From positions 80,212-144,211 of the forward strand of contig JAVKOQ010000135.1 in the NCBI GenBank assembly GCA_031835245.1: 64,000 nt of DNA. The letters run 5' to 3'. The stretch comes from Balamuthia mandrillaris. Lineage: Eukaryota; Discosea; Longamoebia; Balamuthiidae. Shown here in pieces: positions 59,368 through 64,000 of the stretch. A program made the position numbers and the translations under genes. Numbering within the stretch: the first letter of the stretch is position 1; each line of letters begins with the position of its first letter. Below the pieces are notes generated by a model. The model did no database searches and had not been told where the DNA came from. It worked only from the letters and a program-made list of their open reading frames with translations.

Positions 59368-62300
59368 ATGGAGGAAAAGAGCGCAGAACGTAGTAGAAGG
59401 ACCAGCATCGATGGGCAGCGAGCCACTGGAAACATGGGGCCTGCAAAGAAGCAGCACAAACAAAAGAGCAGAAGCATACTGGAGCTACCTGCTGCCAAGA
59501 CAAGGTTTTACACACCACTCCTTTCTTTTTGTGCTTCTCCTTCTCCTTCTCCTTCTCCTTCTCCTTCTCCTTCTCCTTCTCCTTCTCCTTCTCCTTCTCC
59601 TTCTCCTTCTCCTTCTCCTTCTCCTTCTCCTTCTCCTTCTCCTTTCCTCTCCTTCTCCTTCTCCTTCTCCTTCTCCTTCTCCTTCTCCTTCTCCTTCTCC
59701 TTCTCCTTCTCCTTCTCCTTCTCCTCCTTCTCCTGTTTTCATCTTCGACCTCCTTCTTTGGCTGTGTTTCTTCTCTCTACTCACCTCCTATCTCTCTCTC
59801 TCTCTCTCTGATCTTTCTGATAGACACAGCTTGTTACATTTGGTGCACAAGCCAAAGAAAAAGGGTTCCTCCAGAAAGAAAAAAATGACGTTCAGTGCAG
59901 CTGATGTCTCCTCCAATGGAGAGGAGGAGGACAGCAGTCTAAACACGGCAACTACCAGCGATGACGACAGTGACTTTACTGACGAGGACGAAGAAGCAGT
60001 CGAAGATGAGGACCGAAGACACCAGCACAGAAAGTCCACTGCTATCTCCCAAAGAGAAGAGGAGGAAGACGATGACGATGACGATCTGTTGGCAAAATAT
60101 TTGAGTCCTTTGGATGACCCTTCCAACAGACATAAAACCAAGCACAACCACAAAACGAAGAAGAATAAGAAAGGTGACGAGGCTTTGTCAGAAACGGCGT
60201 CATCCACAAGTCAGATGACATCAGAGGAGGACGACGAGGAAGCAGTCTACAACCCAGAAGCTGTTACGGATGAAGAATCCGTTTTGAGCATGCTGGAAAC
60301 AGAACAGTTTGGTCCACTATTGAGGTTTATCTCTTCTCCTCTTACTTCTTCTCTCTTGTTTCTCTTGTCACTGTTTTACTAAAGGGAAATCATACAAACC
60401 ATCCCAGATCGTTGTTTGAGCAAGAAAAGGAGGGCGAATGTCTACTTTCTCTTCGAAACTTCGCAAAACGAAAGGAAAAGGAGATAGAAGATATTTGCAA
60501 CTACCATTACCACGACTTTATCCACAGCGTAGATGAGCTTCTCAGCATGCGAATGGATGCAGAACAGCTTCGCAAAGACGTTGTGACCACGAATGAAGAG
60601 ATTCAAGCAGCTGGCAAAACATTGTTGCAAAAGGTTTGATTTCTTTGATTTCTTATGCCCTGTATTTAACTTAAAAGTCGTTGCATTCGTAGCATGAAGC
60701 ATTACTGGAGTATCAGGTGACCCACCAAAACATTGAAGAGGCCATTGAAGAGCTGAGCAAATGCGTTTATGTGCTTAACCAATGCGCCAGAGTCAACGAA
60801 CACATTTCAAGAGGCAAATTTTATCCTGCGTTAAAGGTATACATTCTCTCCAACGCTCTCGCTCTCTCTCTCTCGCTCTCTCTCTCTCTCTTGCGTCCAA
60901 CACAAGCACTAAAGTTGTTTGTAGATTTTAGAAAAGCTAGAATATGAGTTATTGCGAGAAGTCTCAGAATACCAGTTTGCTCGTTATCTTGAAAGTAAGA
61001 TTCCAGCTCTAAAGCAAACCATCAAGACATTTGTCTTGAACCAATACAACGAGTGGCTTGTAGGGTACACATTCTCTTCACTCATTCTCGCTTCCTCTCT
61101 TTCTCTCTCAGCTCTCTCTCTCTCTCTCTCTGAACAATGCATTATACTTGCAGCATTCGAGAACACGCCAAAAAGATAGGAGAGTTAGCAATGGCCCAAA
61201 TGTTCGAACGACTGCAACGCGAGGAAGCAATGAAAGAAGAGTTAGAAGAAACGGTGGAATCCGAAAAGGCTCAAGGAGAGGAAGAGGAGATTGACGAAGA
61301 CCTCGATGTTGTTGATGAAGAAGAGGGGGAAACGCAGAACAAGAGTAATAAAACACGGACACTCCGTCGAAGAAAGAAGAAAAAGAACGCCAAGGTTGGC
61401 GATGATGCGCTGTACGCCAGTTACATCAAACATAGAGAAGGAGAGAAGGAACGTAATAGAAACAGCGACTCAGAACGTACGTTTCTTTTCTTATCGGTGC
61501 CTCTAGTTCTTGCTTTTCCTCTAATTTATGCGCACAAATAGGGAGCTTGTTTGAACAAGTTTCAGAGGTGCAACTGACGCCTGTATATAGATGTGTACAT
61601 ATTTTTGAGGCCCTTCACAGCATCGACGAATTTCGCAAGTATTACAAATATACTCGAAAGGTTTGTCGACTGACTCTCTTTCATTGTAGAAGTATAACCC
61701 TTGAATCGATTCCAGGTGCAAGCGAATGTCATGTTGCAACCGCCCTCCACAGACCATACGTTTATCAGCCATCACCACTATCAACCTTATTTCCACAAGA
61801 TTGCTGGCTTCTTCATTGTTGAACACAAGATCCTTCATACTGCCAATCAGCTTATCACGCTCCCTATCGTACGACCTTCCTTCTCTACTTCTCCTTCATG
61901 TTGCCAATTCATGTTTACTTCTCTTTTTTTTTTTTCCTTAGTTGGAATCACTTTGGGGAACAGTGGTCAACAAGCTCGAAGCTTTGCTTCAAGAACAGCT
62001 TACGTTTTGCAAGGAAACCAGCGTGCTTGGCCATATAAAGGATTTTGTCTTCCTCTTTGCCAAGACCATGCGCAGCTATGGCTATGAGGTGGAGCCCCTG
62101 TTGGACTTTTTGAACGTTATTAGGGATCGCTTCTGCGAGCTCACCATTTTGGACTACGGAGATGAATTTTTGAATGTACTTTTGTTTTGCTTTCATTTTT
62201 TTTGTTTCTTACTTGTTAGTATTTGGCTCTGACTTTCTTGTTTCCACAGATTTTGGAGAAAGAAAACTACCACCCACTTATGTTAACCACCGAACAAGAA

Positions 62301-63638
62301 TATAAAACGAAGATTCTCAACAACGGACTCGACAAAGCCTATCCTCATCAACTAACGTACTCTTTCAATTTTCTCTCTCTTTCTTTCTCTTTGCTTTCTC
62401 ACATGTTTCTCTATCAACAGCCTACCACAAACTTTTCCATTCTCCAGTTTTGTGCCGAACTGTATCTCAATCATCAAACACTTTATCAAGCAGTTCTACG
62501 AGTTTGCCAACAATACTCATCTCTCCTCCGATGTTGACGAAACTGTCCAGAAAGCTACAGAGCAGCTGCTCAAGTTCCTTTGTCACAACATCAGCAAAAA
62601 TCTGAGCGACAGAGCCTCTGGTCTCAGCGACAACATTTCTTGCGTTGTTCAGGTGATCATCAATCTTCCGTTCTTGGGTCAGTCCTGTGGATTCATTGAG
62701 GAATACTTGGCTTCTTTTTGCACTTCTATGCAGTATGTTCTTTACTTCCTTTTCTTTATTCTTGGGTGCTTATTGAAGGCTTATAACAACACAATCAGGA
62801 GTATGACACATCAAAAAGTGGTCGACCCACAAATGTTTTTCTCGTTGCAGGCCAACGCTGAGAAGCGTCTCTATGAGATTGTAGATAACAAGATAGAAGA
62901 ATTTTTCGAGAGTCTCGCCAATGATTGGAACTGGTTTGTTTTTTTCATGTTTTGCTTTCCTTTTCTTGGTCGCTTTTCTTATTCCTGCTTTAAAAAAATT
63001 TTTTTCAGGACCCCTTCCGCTGCAGCTATCGAGCATCGTCACTGGATAGAAGGTATACTCTTATTGTTGCTTGTTCTTCTTCTTCGCGATCTAACTTCTC
63101 CTGAACAAAAATAGAATTGTTTCTCTACTTGGAAGCAACGTTGACTATATTGGAACCACTTCGAATGGAACTCAGAGATAGCATCACGAAAAAAGCATTT
63201 CAGACTATTGCTGATTCTATGATGGTTATTTTCTCTTCTCTTTTCTCTCCTTATATCCCTTCCTTCATCTCTTTTAATACGTTCTTTTTTATATTAAAGG
63301 GACTTGTGGTGAACTCCCCAGCGAAACGCATCAATGCGGCAGCAATTGACAATCTTCATCACGACTTGGAATATGCAGAAGAAAAAGCAAACAAGAGCAA
63401 GTTTTCTGGCCTTCAGAATTGCTTTGCTGAACTTCGCCAGGTATAATCATTCGCTTCGTTTTTTTCTTCTGCCGCTTTCCTCTTTCAAAAATACTCAAAC
63501 AATGCGTATCGGCATACAGTTGATAAACTTGTTGCGACAAGACAGTGTGGAAGAATTCGCATCAAAGTCCGTTCGTGCTTCCAAATATCCTCTGCTCTCC
63601 GTTCCAAACGTTCTTTCTGTTCTCGAACGGTAAATACC

Positions 63639-63670
<32 letters not shown>

Positions 63671-63871
63671 GTCGTTTCTTTCTTGTCGTTTCTTTCTCTT
63701 TCTTTCTTGTCATTTCTTTCTTGTCGTTTCATTCTTTTCACTAACAAATTTGAAATCCAAAGCTTCGAAACAGAGTCCGGTCTCAACTTCTTCTCTTCGC
63801 GATCCAACAGACGTAAATCGATAGAAGCACTCATCAAAAGTCTTCACGAAGAACTAAAATCCTCTTCTTAG
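59368..63871 (+). CDS. SEC15: Exocyst complex component Sec15 (EXOC6)
   Basis: Exons: 59368-59504, 59824-60324, 60408-60633, 60693-60836, 60925-61064, 61154-61476, 61542-61660, 61716-61868, 61942-62175, 62250-62356, 62421-62732, 62799-62933, 63009-63052, 63115-63224, 63300-63440, 63520-63629 and 63763-63871, giving 1,014 residues. The exocyst tethers secretory vesicles to the plasma membrane; Sec15 binds Rab GTPases. Conserved segments include EIEDICNYHYHDFIHSVDEL, KILEKLEYELLREVSEYQFA, HYQPYFHKIAGFFIVEHKIL, SLWGTVVNKLEALLQEQ, LLDFLNVIRDRFCELTILDY and TFPFSSFVPNCISIIKHFIK. The N-terminal 230 residues are Lys/Asp/Glu-rich and not conserved, and an acidic insert lies after IREHAKKIGELAMAQMFERL. 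The tail after RFETESGLNFFSS is short. Confidence 0.93.
59540..59725 (+). repeat. (CCTTCT)n hexamer array in Sec15 intron 1
   Basis: About 30 units with one interruption near 59645, in the intron 59505-59823. It reads as Ser-Pro or Leu-Leu repeats in other frames but is intronic. Confidence 0.95.
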
Positions 63872-64000
63872 GTTTGCCACCAAGAATAGAAGTAAAGGAG
63901 AAAGAAGGTTCGAAAAAAATACAAGTTTAGTGTTAACTTATCATGCTTCTTAGTGATCTTGTCGGTGTCTTCTCTTCTTGTCTCGGTGGGTATCACGGAA
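63872..64000. other. Sec15 3' flank
   Basis: 129 bp after the Sec15 stop; no gene seen. Confidence 0.5.

Noticed and set aside
59411-59811. Ser-Pro or poly-Leu frames
   Set aside because: They come from the CCTTCT array in Sec15 intron 1.

Overview
The window is a dense nuclear segment from a protist, most likely an amoebozoan of the Acanthamoeba/Balamuthia (centramoebid) type. The evidence is: about 26 genes in 64 kb; roughly 136 short GT-AG introns that I could place by codon phase; an intronless 375-residue actin almost identical to my recollection of Acanthamoeba actin; and amoeboid signalling architectures (CH-CH-IQ-DH-PH RhoGEF, RasGAP, FYVE-TBC Rab GAP). The species name is inference. 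No rRNA, CRISPR array, prokaryotic operon or complete transposon was seen.

Layout, left to right. 1-8 kb: a kelch/PB1-PB1 protein cut by the left edge (+), an Efg1-like rRNA-processing factor (-) and an ER-type DnaJ (-). 8-17 kb: cap 2'-O-methyltransferase CMTR1 (+), a SET-domain protein (-), a small secreted Cys protein (+), a PhyH-like dioxygenase (-) and a protein kinase (-). 17-31 kb: a CH-IQ-DH-PH RhoGEF (+), an acylated leucine-rich repeat protein (-), an orphan (+), a SAM methyltransferase (+) and an F-box/kelch protein (-). 31-43 kb: a Pmp3-like membrane peptide (-), a doubtful small ORF (-), dTDP-glucose 4,6-dehydratase (-), a FYVE-TBC Rab GAP with a 22-nt microexon (+), a cyclin-L-like protein (+), HMG-CoA synthase (+) and a disordered orphan (-). 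44-64 kb: NAD kinase (+), Kri1 (-), actin (+), an F-box/ankyrin protein of giant-virus style (-), an SKA2-like kinetochore protein (-), a RasGAP (+) and exocyst subunit Sec15 (+).

The genes are not an operon. Several themes recur: ribosome biogenesis (Efg1, Kri1), mRNA capping/splicing (CMTR1, cyclin L), Rho/Ras/Rab control of actin and membrane traffic (RhoGEF, RasGAP, TBC, Sec15, actin), and mitosis (SKA2).

Introns carry most of the sequence oddities. About 25 contain a (CT)n run on the sense strand and three contain sense (GA)n. Others have expanded unrelated short units such as CAAA, ACATA, CAA, TTTA and CCTTCT. Two short motifs recur between genes: the palindrome GTCGAC, often as TTTGTCGACAAA-like sites, and TGTCGTC followed by a loosely conserved tail, often as an inverted repeat. 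Both are candidate promoter elements.
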